From: Crocodylus rhombifer
Lineage: Eukaryota; Chordata; Crocodylia; Crocodylidae
Assembly: GCA_038503035.1 (NCBI GenBank)
Contig: JAVSML010001159.1
Location: 124,001-188,000, forward strand
Length of the DNA stretch: 64,000 bases
Direction: 5' to 3'
The translations under genes were made by a program, and so were the position numbers. Positions 1-11,140 of this stretch are shown piece after piece. Each line of letters begins with the position of its first letter. Positions within the stretch are counted from its first letter, which is position 1. The notes under the pieces are model-generated. The model did no database searches and was not told the origin of the DNA. It was given only the letters and a program-made list of their open reading frames with translations.

Positions 1-83
1 GTAATAGGTTAAGTGATGTAGAGTCGCATAAACTTTTATAAGCAAGAGTTCACTTTATGAGATGCTATCGCCAAAGTAAGCAT

Positions 84-1003
84 TAGGCCTGTGCGAATAG
101 GGAAGTATTCAACTGGGATTTGGATCTGGCTGATACAGAGGACAGTGATTCAATTCAGATCACTGTCCTGAATCTATTTGGCCAAATCAGCTTCAGAAGA
201 TTCAGCAGTAATTCGGATCAGCCAGGGAGAGGCAGGCATAGCTGGGTGGCTGCAGGTTCTCCCATGGCTTCTCCAGCTGTGCCTGCTTCTCCCTGGGCAG
301 GGCAGTCATGAGGGCTTCTCCCATGGCTCTTCCAGCTGTGTCTGCCTCTGCCATGGTAGGGGGGTGCCGTGGGGCTATGCACTGCTGCTGCTTGCCCAGC
401 TACGTAGGCACAGCTTGCTCCAGGTAGCAGCAGCGCGTAGCCCCCTCTCCCAGTGCTGCCACACCTGTATCAGCACTGGGAGCAAGGCTTCTGTCCTGCT
501 GCTGCTTGTCAGCTGGTGTGGAGGGGTGCAGGATGCGGGCATGGCAGCGCTGGGCGCGGGGTCTCTGCCTTGCCACCACTTGTACTCTTCCGCCTGGAGT
601 GAGCCTTGCCCACATCCCACCCCAGCTGGAAAGTGGCAGCAGAGCCCCTGCTCCCAGCGCTGCCACGCCCTCACCCCCCCACCCCCCTCCCCAAGTGACG
701 TGCCCCCTGCCCTAGCTGGGCAGCTTGTCCCAGCCCCAGTTCTTCCCTCCCACACACTCCTTCCCTCCTCCAACCGCAACCCCAGCAGACTTACCAGCTG
801 GAAGCAGCCTGTTTAGTCTATGGCTGAATCTCCAAAGCGGCCAAATCTTTTCCAAACTTTTTTCCAAATTGATTCGGATGCTTCAAATCAATTCAGAGCT
901 TTTACTTGGTCCCCTGATTCAATTTGGATTTGGAGATTTGGTTCCCGAATCAGGCCAAATCTCTTCCAGATTGAATCAGCTGCCAAAGCCTTGCACAGCC
1001 CTA
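84..1003. mobile_element. Non-autonomous hAT-like DNA transposon with 8-bp target duplication
   Basis: The 920-bp element is flanked by an exact 8-bp direct repeat GTAAGCAT at 76-83 and 1004-1011. The left end reads TAGGCCTGTGCG and the reverse complement of the right end reads TAGGGCTGTGCA, a 12-bp terminal inverted repeat with two mismatches. Short ends starting TAGG and an 8-bp duplication are typical of the hAT superfamily. The interior, about 230-800, is GC-rich with repeated TTCTCCCATGGC-type units and no transposase. Long open frames there reflect base composition, not genes. Confidence 0.8.
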
Positions 1004-1938
1004 GTAAGCATAAGCAGGAAATGTAAGGATATTGCAGCTTCTTACAAAAAGGTAGGTGGAATGATATTTCACCGGTTTTGAGCACCCCAGTTGACTTAAT
1101 TGGGGGCTAGAGTTCATCAGCACCTCTAAAAATACTTATGAATTTTCAGATCAGGAAGGTACAAAAGGGATTTATCCTACAGATGATGTCAGTATTGAGA
1201 TGTCACTTTACTTAGCATGAGCCAGAGACATTCAGGCATCTAGTAAAACAGTTTTCTTGAAATACTTCAAAATATTTACCACGCTGTTATTTTTCATAAA
1301 AGACCATGATGTATATTCCTAATATCTATTTTTATTGCAATTATCTGTCACAATTCTACAAAATTTTGATCACTGTCATTGCTTAGTTGTACATAGATAC
1401 AATGGAGAAGGGTATAGACAAAAATCTGAAGAGAAATATTTATGTTAAAATTAATTGCATATGAAATATATTCTTTGTGGTTCTCTTTCTGTAATGAAGT
1501 CCTAAATGAATGTAGTCATAGGACTAAATTTTTGCTACTCTTGTAGTCAGTGGAATTCGCCAACTCACAGCTTAAGCAGATTTTGAACTTACTATTTTTT
1601 CTACTTCTTCCATATCATGACATCAAGGACTTTTTTAACATTCACCAGTTTGTCATTTTGCATTTTGAAATGTATGGTTTAAGAGATAAATACCCCAAAT
1701 CTATATAATAAATTATATGAAGACTGTCAACAGGTCAGTCCTAATGAGTTGTCAGAGAATGTAACAAGAAGAAAAGTTATCATGGGAATAAAACTGGAAG
1801 GGAAAGAAAAAAATTTAGTATAGCTAAATCTAAGCATGTATTAACCCTGAAAGATTACTTCCAGCCACTAATGGAACTGTTAGAGATTTCCATTTCCATT
1901 CCAGTTAGAGTGACTTTGTAACTCTAGTTTTCTAAATA

Positions 1939-2311
1939 CCGTATTTTTCGGACCATAAGACGCACTTTTTTCCCCCCAAAAGTGGGGGGAAAACGAGGGT
2001 GCGTCTTATGGTCCGAAGGTGTGTGTCCCGGGGAGACGGGGCGGAGCTTGCCCGCGGAGGCGGCGGAGCCCGAGCGGGACACCCGCCGCTTGTTTATGCT
2101 GTGTCCCGGGGAGACGGGGTGGAGCTTGCCCGCGGAGGCGGCGGAGCCCGAGCGGGACATCCGCTGCTTGTTTACACCGGAAGCCGGCGCCCGTGCCGGT
2201 GGCCGGGAGCCGGCAATAAAAATGGCCGGCCACCGGCACACATAGTCTCTCCTGCCATAAAAACTGGGTGCGTCTTATGGTCAGGTGCGTCTTATGGTCC
2301 GAAAAATACGG
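1939..2311. mobile_element. Inverted-repeat DNA transposon (MITE) with GC-rich tandem core
   Basis: The left end CCGTATTTTTCGGACCATAA and the reverse complement of the right end are identical over at least these 20 bases. The dinucleotide TA flanks both ends (1937-1938 and 2312-2313). The subterminal motif for the sequence TAAGACGCAC recurs several times near both ends. The core holds two near-identical 78-bp units (about 2023-2100 and 2101-2178), much richer in GC than the surroundings. No transposase frame is present. The superfamily is uncertain; a TA target would fit a Tc1/mariner-like element. Confidence 0.75.
2023..2178. repeat. Tandem duplication, two 78-bp units
   Basis: The sequence beginning GTGTCCCGGGGAGACGGGG occurs at 2023 and again at 2101. 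The copies differ at only a few positions, for example GGGCGG versus GGGTGG. The pair forms the GC-rich centre of the 1939-2311 element. Confidence 0.85.
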
Positions 2312-2582
2312 TACTTCTGAAAATCTGGCCTCAAATAACCAGTGCATTTGGAATGAGGGAGGAAGACTAGATCATAGTAAGATCTTTGCTAGCAAGATGC
2401 AAAGGCTGCTAACATCCAGTAAATAAGAAGTTTACGTGTATGATGTCATCTTTTAGTAAAGTAAATAAGAAAAGGTCCTGGTTAACTTTAAAACTAATGC
2501 ATTTGAAAAGTACATGAAAACATAACTAACTTTTTACTTTGGAAGAATAAGGAAAGCTTTTTTGTAATAAGCTGACAAGGCA

Positions 2583-2602
2583 GTGTGTGTGTGTGTGTGT
2601 GT
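2583..2602. repeat. (TG)n microsatellite
   Basis: About ten uninterrupted TG/GT units are visible directly in the sequence. Confidence 0.9.
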
Positions 2603-3964
2603 TTTAAAGGCTCGGGCTGACTTCAGCATAACAGTCTTAAAAGGTTGTTGTTGAAACAACTGTACTTTAGAATTTCTCCCACAGTGCATTAAAAGCCTGC
2701 CCCCTGGAGGTTACAAAGAAACCCAAGTAAAAGTACTGGCATGTTAATAGTAACAGAAAATAAAATGTGGGCAAGCATGGTAATACACCAAAGCTGACTA
2801 AAGATACAGTTAAGAAACACAGGGAGGAATTTTATGGAACTTTTGGGCTACAGATCAATACAAATAGAGTCTATGATCAATTACATCCTTACCTCTCTAA
2901 ATATATAGAGAGCTGAAGAAAGACAGATCAAGCCACAGAGGTGGGACACAGAACCACAAAAAGACATAGTTTCAAGAGAACAGACTGATTTCAGCCTTCT
3001 TTTAGTTCAGCAGATTCTTAAGGGAGCCACCAGAGCTGATTCGAATGAATGTTGTAGTTGGATCCTCAGGTCTTCAAGTTAAGGACCGAAGCTTTACCAC
3101 CTATTTTTAAAGCAGCTTTTTCATTTTCTACTCCAGTTTGCACAATACCCTTGTAAAGAAGCAATTTAATTTGTATTCTTTTTGATCCTTTGAGTTCAAT
3201 TGCTTGTCTGTTCAGAATTCTGCTGCAAATATTATTTTGTAGTCCATAATTTTCAACTGTCTACCCTCTTTTGTGTTCACTGACTTTCCCTTCTTCATCC
3301 TATCAGACAGAACCTACTTGTCTTCTCTTTCAAAATCTTTAACAGTATTGCGTGATCTATCCCAGACAGAGCCTTCCTAGCTTCTCTCATTTGCTGTCAG
3401 TATGTCATTTCTGATTGGACCAGGATGCCAGGCTCCATTACCCACCTGTTATATTTGCACCTTTCTGATTTCTCCTTTGCTGCCTTTCCTGCTTAACTAA
3501 CTCCTTATAAATAGCCGCAAAACTAATATGTTATCCTCCTTCAAAACCCTCTTTAAAACTCTCTTTTTCCATGCTGCCATCGGAAACACGATAAATATGG
3601 GGCTGCTGAAGTGCTGACAACACTGCCTATATGCTGACCAGTATTGTGCCTGTTTCCTTATGCTCTTCTAGCTGTATGCATTTTATGTTTTGTACTTTGA
3701 TTGTAAAGTTTTTTTTTATGTTAATTTGGTATGTAGTACAGTGGCAGTCCTGATCTCAAACCAGGGTTACTAGGCATTATAGTAATACAGATAAATAATA
3801 ACTGTGATCAGTCATATCTGCTTAGCTCTGAACTGTAAAATTAGGTGCTGGGTGTGGAGAAAATTCTCTAGTGAACTCACAGGAGCTAAAGTTATTTAAA
3901 ATCTAAAGGTCAGAAACTGGGCTATAACTGTTTTAAAATAGGTTATATTTTGCCCCTAACTCTA

Positions 3965-4210
3965 GGTGTGTATACATGTTAAGTCAACTTGACTAAGTTG
4001 ACTTAAGCCGCATCGCAGCATACACACATACAGCTCCTTGACATGGTGGCAGCTATCTTGTGATCTAAGTCAATTTAACTAATGCAACTCAAGAGAATAC
4101 ACCTTGGAAGTGTATTATCTTGCACCACATGTAAGCCGATTCTGCTCCACATATGTGTGTACACTCTGACAGTTAAATTGACTTAAAAAACTTAAGTCAG
4201 CGTAATGGTC
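3965..4210. repeat. Probable MITE with palindromic ends
   Basis: The left side contains a perfect palindrome at 3979-4006, with 12-bp arms TTAAGTCAACTT and its complement around a 4-base loop GACT. The right side (about 4172-4201) has related AAATTGACTTAA and CTTAAGTCAG motifs. GTGTGTATACATG on the left and a related inverted ATATGTGTGTACAC on the right suggest terminal inverted repeats. Exact boundaries and target duplication were not resolved. Confidence 0.4.
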
Positions 4211-5622
4211 AGAAAGTTAGGACATGTGTATTTTAAGCTACAATGAACATTAAAAGCTTAAACAAGCCACAGGCACTGTACATTTATTGCATTTCTGTTG
4301 GTATCAGTGCAGATTTTCATGTAACAAATCCCTTTTACTGCTTAGTACTAAAGATACCGTTCCACAATTCCCAAGTATTATAGTCTTAAGCAGTGTTATT
4401 GTGTATGGTTTTCAGAATCATGCGGGTTTTTTTACTGCAGGTTTAATTCTTATTACAGTGACCTGCTACTTCTGTATCTTTTTCACAGCACTACAATATA
4501 TAGGGTTGAGATTTAACTGGATATAAAAGTTCTAGTTATTACTGCAGTAAAGTTTATAGGTTAGGATACAATCACAAACATTGAGTATAATAATATTCTG
4601 ACATAGTCTCCTCTCAAAGCACATACAGCTGTTGTTAAAATTGGAAAGAGATGGAAAAGATGGCCCATTAATTCTTTTTTTTATTGGAGCATTCAAATGC
4701 TATAAGAGAATCTTTCAGCTTTAAGAGAACCTGTGTATTAAGTCAAATTAAAATTAAGATGGATGGATTTTTTTATATCACCTGTTAATTGCTGAGTATA
4801 CTTTATTATAGTTCTCATTTCCTAACTCAGCAACATTATACATTAATCTCCAAAGCATATTCCTCTTGAATTTATAGAGGTCTTTTACATTGTCCATTAC
4901 AAGCCAGTAGCTGAATTCTACTTTGTTACCTTTATAAATGTAGCTCTGAAAGGTTACAAACTTGTTTCTAAACAAACACAAAAATCTTTATGCTTGTCCT
5001 GTATCTGTTATAGAAAGTATCTCAAAATGAAGTCTTGCGAGTCAATGTATTTTGTCAGTCAGCTTGTGTAAATTTCTATTTTAAATAGGAAAACCTAGAT
5101 TTGAAATGGCTTGCATTTAAAACACGTGTCTTGGAGGTAGAATTTATTTTATATAAGCCATGTAGCTCAAATAGGGACAGAGGACAAAAATAAGTCAATT
5201 CAAAGCAGAAATATGCAAGACGAAAGCATTGCCAAGGAAGCACATAACCTGTGCATTCTCTTTTCTGCTGCAGTGGGTTTTCCTGAATCCTGCTCTATGA
5301 TGCTTTAGTATGCTAAGTTAGGGACACTCCTAGAGTCTTAAAGCAATGTTCATTTCGGAAACTAGTAAGATTTTTAGGTCTCATCAAAGAAGGTAGGGAC
5401 CTACTCACCTTCTTCAGAAACCTTTGGTCACACATTTAGTGCACCTAAAAAAGCTGGGCCATATGTACACACTAATTTTTCAAGAATGCAACAAGAAAGG
5501 GAGAAGCAGCCCAAAGGATCTGCTCAGTAATGATTTGACCATGGTCTTTTAGCTCAAGGCTTCAGCTTCTGGTTTCAGCTACCAGAAGTGGAAAATCCTC
5601 CTGAACATTTCAGAATCGCATA

Positions 5623-5872
5623 CAGGCAACTCCCGCTTAATGCTGTTCCGCTTAGCGCTATTTTGCTATAACGGTCATTTTAAATTGATACCTGATTTCA
5701 CTTAGTGCTCAGCAAGTGTCATTCTAATGCTCATGGTTGCCATCTTTGGTCATTAAAAACAATTGCAGTTGCTATCTTAGGTTGTCAAATAGGTTGGTTT
5801 CACTTAACGCTCGTTTCACTTAACACTCGATTTTTCAGGAGCCACTTAAGAGCACTAAGCAAGGGTTACCTG
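5623..5872. mobile_element. Tigger-like (TcMar) MITE
   Basis: The left end reads CAGGCAACTCCCGCTTAATG. The reverse complement of the right end reads CAGGTAACCCTTGCTTAGTG, so the ends form an inverted repeat of about 20 bp with five differences. TA flanks both ends (5621-5622 and 5873-5874). CAGG-starting ends and TA duplications are typical of Tigger/pogo-type mariner relatives. The 250-bp interior repeats CACTTAACGCTC-like motifs and has no coding frame. Confidence 0.7.
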
Positions 5873-6229
5873 TATGGTATAGGTTTGGATGAGCTTCTCT
5901 TACTGGTAAAGATTCAGAGGGATCCTTTGCATGTCTGCACCAAGCTTCTCGTCTTAAAATCCAACAGCCACTCTTGAGCAAAGTATGTGTAATTTCTGTT
6001 TTCTCCTGCTTTTTAACTTGCTGCCTCTGTCTTTCTGCAGTCCCCCAAATTAATAGGGACAGTATTTATCAGTGGTGTCCAAACTTTTTGTCTTGTGGGC
6101 TGGATGAAGAGTGCCAGCTCCCTGCTCAGGCTGATGGCCCCAATCCAGCTGTGCAGGGTTGTGCAGCCCAACCTTGATCCATCCACCTAAGATGGGGCAA
6201 AACAGCACCAGTCTGAATGCGTAGAGCGG

Positions 6230-6600
6230 GAGGTGGGGAGCAGTCCAGTCCTGTCGGTCCCTGTCCCAGTCCCGATCCAAACACATGGGGTGGGGTGGGG
6301 CAACCTAATCCAGATATATGGTGGGGAGTGGGATGAAGTGGCCCTGATTTGGACATGGGGTGGGGGGAGGGGCAGAGCAGCCCAGGTCCAGATGTGGGGG
6401 TGGGGTGGGGGAGAGGAGGGCAGCCTGGTTTCAGTCGCAATCAAGACATACAGGGCAGGGTGTGGCAGGGCACCCCCAATCCATGTTTTGGAGAGAAGGA
6501 ATGGAGATGCCTAATGTGGCGGTGTGCTGGGGGCAGGGTAGAGCCTAGCCCCAGTCCAGATATGTGGTGGAGCAGGGTGGAGCAGTCCTGATCTGAATGT
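6230..6600. repeat. Degenerate G-rich minisatellite
   Basis: Units of about 60 bp with the pattern GGTCCAGATGTGG followed by runs of four to six G recur at roughly 6285, 6345, 6385 and later. Several runs of GGGG occur close together, for example GGGGTGGGGTGGGG at 6287-6300. It forms the interior of the surrounding hAT-like element. Confidence 0.55.
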
Positions 6601-6699
6601 GGAGGGGAACAGCAAGCCTCATTTGGATGTGCTGAGTGGGAACCATCCTGGATCCCGCCGAACGAGCAATGGCCCAGGCAAAGTTGGATCTGGCTGCAT

Positions 6700-7442
6700 G
6701 GAGCTTCTTCAGGTCACAAAAGCATTGCATGCAGGTGTCGCCATGGACATAGTCTTTCTGGACTTCAGCAAGGCCTTTGACACCGTCTCCCACCCCATCC
6801 TCATTAAAAAAAAAACTAAGCAACTGTGGCATTGATGCCTACACAGTCAGATGGATTGCACAGGTGCATCTCAAGTAGGGCCAAGGAGGTGATCCCCCCC
6901 CTCTATGCAGCACTGGTCAGGCCACAGCTGAAGTACTGCATCCAAGTTCTGTGCATCCCACTTCAGAATGGGACAACATTGAGAGGGTCCAGAGGAGGGC
7001 CACCCGCATGATCTGGGGACAACAGGGCAGACCCTACAATGAGAGACTGCGGGACCTGGACCTGTTCAGCCTTCACAAGAGAAGGCTGAGGGGGGACCTG
7101 GTGACTGTCTATAAACTCACTAGGGGGGACCAGAAGTGTTTGGGAGAGACCTTGTTTCCCCGAGCACTCCCTGGCATAACAAGGAATAACGGCCACAAGT
7201 TGTTGGAGAGGAGGTTTAGATTAGACATCTGTAAGGACTACTTCACAGTCAGGGCGGCTAGGATCTGGAACCAGCTTCCAAAGGGAAGTGGTGCTGGCTC
7301 CTACCCTGGGGGTCTTTAAGAGGAGGCTTGGTGCCTACCTGGCTGGAGTCGTCTGAGCCCAGTTTTTCTCCTGCTCAGGCGGGGGGTCGGACTTGAAGAT
7401 CTACAAGGTCCCTTCCAACCCTACTTCTGTGATTCTATGATA
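6700..7442 (+). mobile_element. CR1 LINE 3' end, internally deleted
   Basis: The left part encodes the CR1 reverse transcriptase motif A region (VFLDFSKAFDTVSHP at about 6750-6796). The sequence then jumps at about 6855-6862 to the CR1 C-terminal region (HRCISS... and RVQRRATRMIWGQQGRPYNE around 6975-7040). Compared with the copy at 45673-47330, about 470 bp is missing, including the FADD-box region. The right end finishes with CR1-type tail sequence (CCTTCCAACCCTACTTCTGT then GATTCTATGATAA). It is dead, with stops and frameshifts. Confidence 0.85.
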
Positions 7443-8459
7443 ACCCTTCCCTGCTGCCAAGTTTTCCATCCTGTGGAGGAGACCTATGGGCCAAATGTCA
7501 TGGCACTGTGGGCTGCATTTGGCCCATAGGCCAGAGACTGAGCACCCCTGGTGTATGTTACCGTTGGAGAACCAGGAGCCAGAAAACCCAGAATTGTTAA
7601 TATTGTCTTGCTGTAATGTAGCAGCTGTCGGCAATAGAATTGCAAGTCTCCAAGAAGGGATGTCTTGACTCCTAACTACATGCATGCAATTTTGTATCAT
7701 TATATTAAACAAAAGTAAGAAACTTCCCATTTGGATATCACATATGAGGGCTTCTGCACACTGTAATATACTGGTGAATTGAGTCATACATACCAACTTA
7801 CCTTCTTACCAAGTTAAGTAACATCCATCATTTTAATCTTACAAGTCTTGGCTTAATGGACAATGAAATGTTAAACTGTAGTTAAACAGATGGCTAAATT
7901 TAAGTAACATCAATCTCTCTAAAAATAAATGTATTTTGTAAATTTTATTTTAAGTAGGATATGATGAATTGGGTCCAGATGTGAATGCCCTGAAGAAGGA
8001 ATTTTACAGGAGGTATAAAATAGTACAGAAAGCTAGAGCCCTAGTTAATGTGGTTTGTTAGAAGTTTCTGGAGCTATTTTTCATTTAATTACTCCTAAAC
8101 TGGTATGCAAGTCATGCATCATATTTGTGTTACCCATTTTAGTGAGTTTGTTTTCTAGTGACTTGTATAAACATGGAAAATAAGATGCATTTAAATGCCT
8201 AAAGCAGTAGTTTTTGGATAATAGATTTCTACAGAGATCCTTACACCTTTGAAAAATGTGATCTCCAGAGGGGTATGAACACACGTTCCATCTTTCTCCC
8301 CATCCCTCTTTCATGAGCTGCAGAAACCCCTTTGCTCATACCTTGGCTTTCTTCAGCCTTGAACTGCTTTTGACCTGCAAGCCAAAGTGCCTTAGTATGA
8401 GTAGATGGGATTTTTGGGCAGGAGGCAGATTTGTGAGCATGGATCTGGAGGGAACATGT

Positions 8460-8850
8460 CTACTAAAATGAACATACAAAAAACTAGAACTCTTGGTTCC
8501 AAAATGATACCTTTTATTAGACCATCTGGAAAATGGCAAGAAAATTGTCCTTTTCTGCAAGCTTTTGGGATCAAAGTCCCTTCATCAGGCTCTGGGAAAA
8601 GTGTAGATGGTACAAGTCCCCATAGGTAGGAAATAATTTTTGCACAGAGGGAGCTGAAGATGGAAGTCTGTCCCTCTGGGTCCATGAGTGTCTTTGTGAG
8701 CTGTGTTGAGTAGCTGTTTGATGTGTTGATCGGGTAGAATTCCTTCCCTAGAGGTGTTGGATGGCAGGCAGGGAGGCAAAAAAAAATCCTTGTTGTTCTG
8801 CAATGAAGTTGAAAATCCAAAATCAGTTGAAATTCAGCATCTTCCATGTT
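8460..8850 (+). repeat. Unclassified interspersed repeat, copy A
   Basis: The segment from about 8466 (ACAAAAAACTAGAACTCTTG) to 8602 recurs at 8895-8984, and in GC-rich form upstream of FAAP20 at 34664-34764. It includes GGTTCCAAAATGATACCTTT, a GCAAGCTTTTGGGATCAAAG segment, and CTTCATCAGGCTCTGG. Similar sequences are widespread in reptile genomes as I recall them, but I am unsure of the family (SINE, Penelope-like or other). Sequence to about 8850 may belong to the same element. Confidence 0.65.
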
Positions 8851-8854
8851 TCAG

Positions 8855-9020
8855 GGGTGTACATGGTAGCCGTGTTGGTCTGAGACAAAAAGACATGCAA
8901 AAAACTAGAACGCTTGGTTCCAAAACGATACCTTTTATTAGACCAACTGGAAAATGGCAAGAAAATTGTCCTTTTCTACTTTGATCCCGAAAGCTTGCAG
9001 AAAAGGACAATTTCAACCTG
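8855..9020 (+). repeat. Unclassified interspersed repeat, copy B with inverted 3' half
   Basis: It begins near GTACATGGTAGCCGTGTTGG (8858), the likely 5' end of the family, and follows copy A closely to TTGTCCTTTTCT at 8984. It then switches to the reverse complement: 8985-9020 is the reverse complement of the segment that should have followed. This creates a hairpin (AATTGTCCTTTTCT against AGAAAAGGACAATT). Confidence 0.7.
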
Positions 9021-10083
9021 GATAAGCGTAAGAAACTTGACATTTTAAATACTATGTGCATCTTCCACGTAATATGGCATATCTTCCCTTGTGGTCTTTC
9101 ACTTTACCATATCAAGTGAAAGTATAGAAATATTTGACCAGGAAGGAGCTAGTGTGATGATGATACAAAAGAGAATGGAGCCTGGGGAGTGAGCAACATA
9201 GATTGAAAAAGAAAAGAAGGGAAAATATTTAGCACGGCTGACAGGGAACCTGCATTTTAAACAGAAGAGAATGTTGTTGGTAACATTAGAAAGGTACTCG
9301 CACCAGAGGGCTGCCAGTTTTCCAGAGCTGAACTCAGCTGCTGGGATCTTCACAGGGGTTACTGGATTTTCCATTCAGCTTTGTGTCACAGGATTTTGCC
9401 TGTGTTTAACCGAACCCCTGAATCTATCACTTCTGCCCTTTAAACCCGTGTAAGAAATAGGTAAGTTTCTGAGCTGGATTGGAACAGTAAATTAAATAGC
9501 CTGTATAAAGTAGTGCCCAGTATATGTTAGTTTAAAAGAAGATGAAATGGGCAATTATGGAATAGCTTTGTCATTTTTTTCCTAATCAGAGGCAACCAGT
9601 AGTCAGCTAATCCCCTGAATCATGCTGAATTAAAGATAATTTAAAGATTTGACTCATGTGAAATGTCATTGCTATAAAAATGAAACTTCTTAGAGTTGTT
9701 CTGAATATTCATAGAGAGCTATATATTTAGAAAAACTTCTGAAAAGTTTGTCATTGAAGCTGACTTCCATTAAAACAAAATCCATTTTTCAGAATTTTCT
9801 AGTTAACGTTCTCCAGTTTTGTCCACCTGGACTTCTAAGTGTTAGTTTTCCATCTGGTGTTTCTCTAGGGGAACGGTGATCTCCAGGGGCCAGCCAAGGT
9901 TAAGCCAAAGTGTGCATCGCATATAGGTCATTCAGTCTGGTAGGCTGCCTCTGTCAAAGACAATACCAGAAGCATCAAAGGAAGGGGGAAATGGCTCTTC
10001 AAGTTTTTAGAATAAAACAACACCTGTACCTCAAGACATTTTGCTACTTGGGTTTTTTTGTTTGTTTGTTTTTGTCTGTTTAT

Positions 10084-10722
10084 GGATGCATCCACACATA
10101 CAGGCACGCGCTCTTGCAGCAGCTCAAGTAGGAGCAGCACAAATTTGAGCTGGGGATTTTTGCCTCGGCACACGTGCCCAGATATGCACTTTGGTGCGGG
10201 GCAAGTTGTGCCACTTAGGGCAAAATGACCCTGCGTGGCTCCTCCTTGATCTGCAGCTAGGGGCTGGGGCCAAGACCCATGACCCCCTGACCAGTCCCCC
10301 ACCCCCACACAACCCCCCACACATGCACAGCCCCTCCCACCATTTCTCCAACCCCCAGTACCTACTTACTGGGGATAGCATCCAGGTCACAGTCTTCCAC
10401 TTCTCCTCCTTGCCACGGCACACAAATGCAACATACTAGGGAAGCAGGGGGCACCATAGAGATGCTCTGGCCAAATGCCAGAGCGTCGCTGGTGGTCAGA
10501 GCCCTGGCTTGCCTCAGGGCATGGTGGGGAACCATGCCTTACACTGCTTTTTTCCGGGATGTTTTTATTTGATACCTGGAAATCCAGGTATTCAAATTTT
10601 GAACCCGCACTGCAAATATGCAGCACAGGGAATATTTTTTCATTCTCAGTGTGCCTCTTGCAGTATCTAAAACTGGTTTGAGATGCTGCAGGAGGCATGT
10701 ACGCACTCATCTGGATGCACCC
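10084..10722. mobile_element. DNA transposon-like element, family shared with 19354-19731
   Basis: The left end GGATGCATCCACACATACAG and the reverse complement of the right end GGGTGCATCCAGATGAGTGC share the core TGCATCCA, and the same core (G/A)TCCAGAT appears at both ends of the 19354-19731 element. The GC-rich interior holds no gene. No clear target duplication was found. Confidence 0.45.
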
Positions 10723-11044
10723 TGTAAGGCATATAGAGGTAGTTAGTTGTGCATGTCTGAGGTCAGATGGAAAGTAGGATAGATATGTACCTTATAGACT
10801 ATATACATTATAGAAAGAGAGAGAGATTGCACTAGCTTTTGTGAACTCAAGTTCATTTCATCGCATGCCAAAAAAAGACAGCATAGAGCAGTGTATGAAA
10901 TGAAGTAAGTGATCTGAATTAAAAAAGTAGAAAAAGAAGAGGTTGGGGGAGGGGATAGTCAACATGTTTGGACTTGAAATCCCCATTGTAGCTTGCTCAC
11001 AGTTAGGAAATTCTTATAATAGTCCTTTAAACCAGATTCTGTCT

Positions 11045-11140
11045 GGGTGGCTTACATAGGGATGAGCCTGCCCTGAGCATGGAATTGGATTAGGTGCCCT
11101 TTGGTGGTCCCTTCCAGCCTGGTTTTTCTGTGATCCTGTT
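11045..11140 (+). repeat. CR1 3' tail fragment
   Basis: The stretch GGTGGTCCCTTCCAGCCTGG followed by TTTTTCTGTGATCCTGTTAC resembles the conserved 3' end of CR1 elements. It is short and isolated. Confidence 0.6.

Larger units (their letters stand above)
6070..7550. mobile_element. hAT-like element interrupted by a CR1 insertion
   Basis: The left end CAGTGGTGTCCAAACT and the reverse complement of the right end CAGGGGTGCTCAGTCT form an imperfect inverted repeat. Subterminal motifs resembling GTGGGCTGGATG and GGGCTGCATTTGGCCCATA match other elements in this window (27810-28243, 39038-39221, 53529-54120). The flanking octamers GTATTTAT and GTGTATGT match at only 5 of 8 positions, so the target duplication is decayed or wrong. 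CR1 sequence at 6700-7442 lies inside it. Confidence 0.5.

Noticed and set aside
178..816. 212-codon open frame (+)
   Set aside because: It lies wholly inside the GC-rich interior of the hAT-like element 84-1003, is compositionally repetitive, and matches no protein family I know.
1924..2370. Several overlapping frames of 66-123 codons on both strands
   Set aside because: They are created by the 78-bp GC-rich tandem units in the 1939-2311 MITE; the repeated residues simply mirror the DNA repeat.
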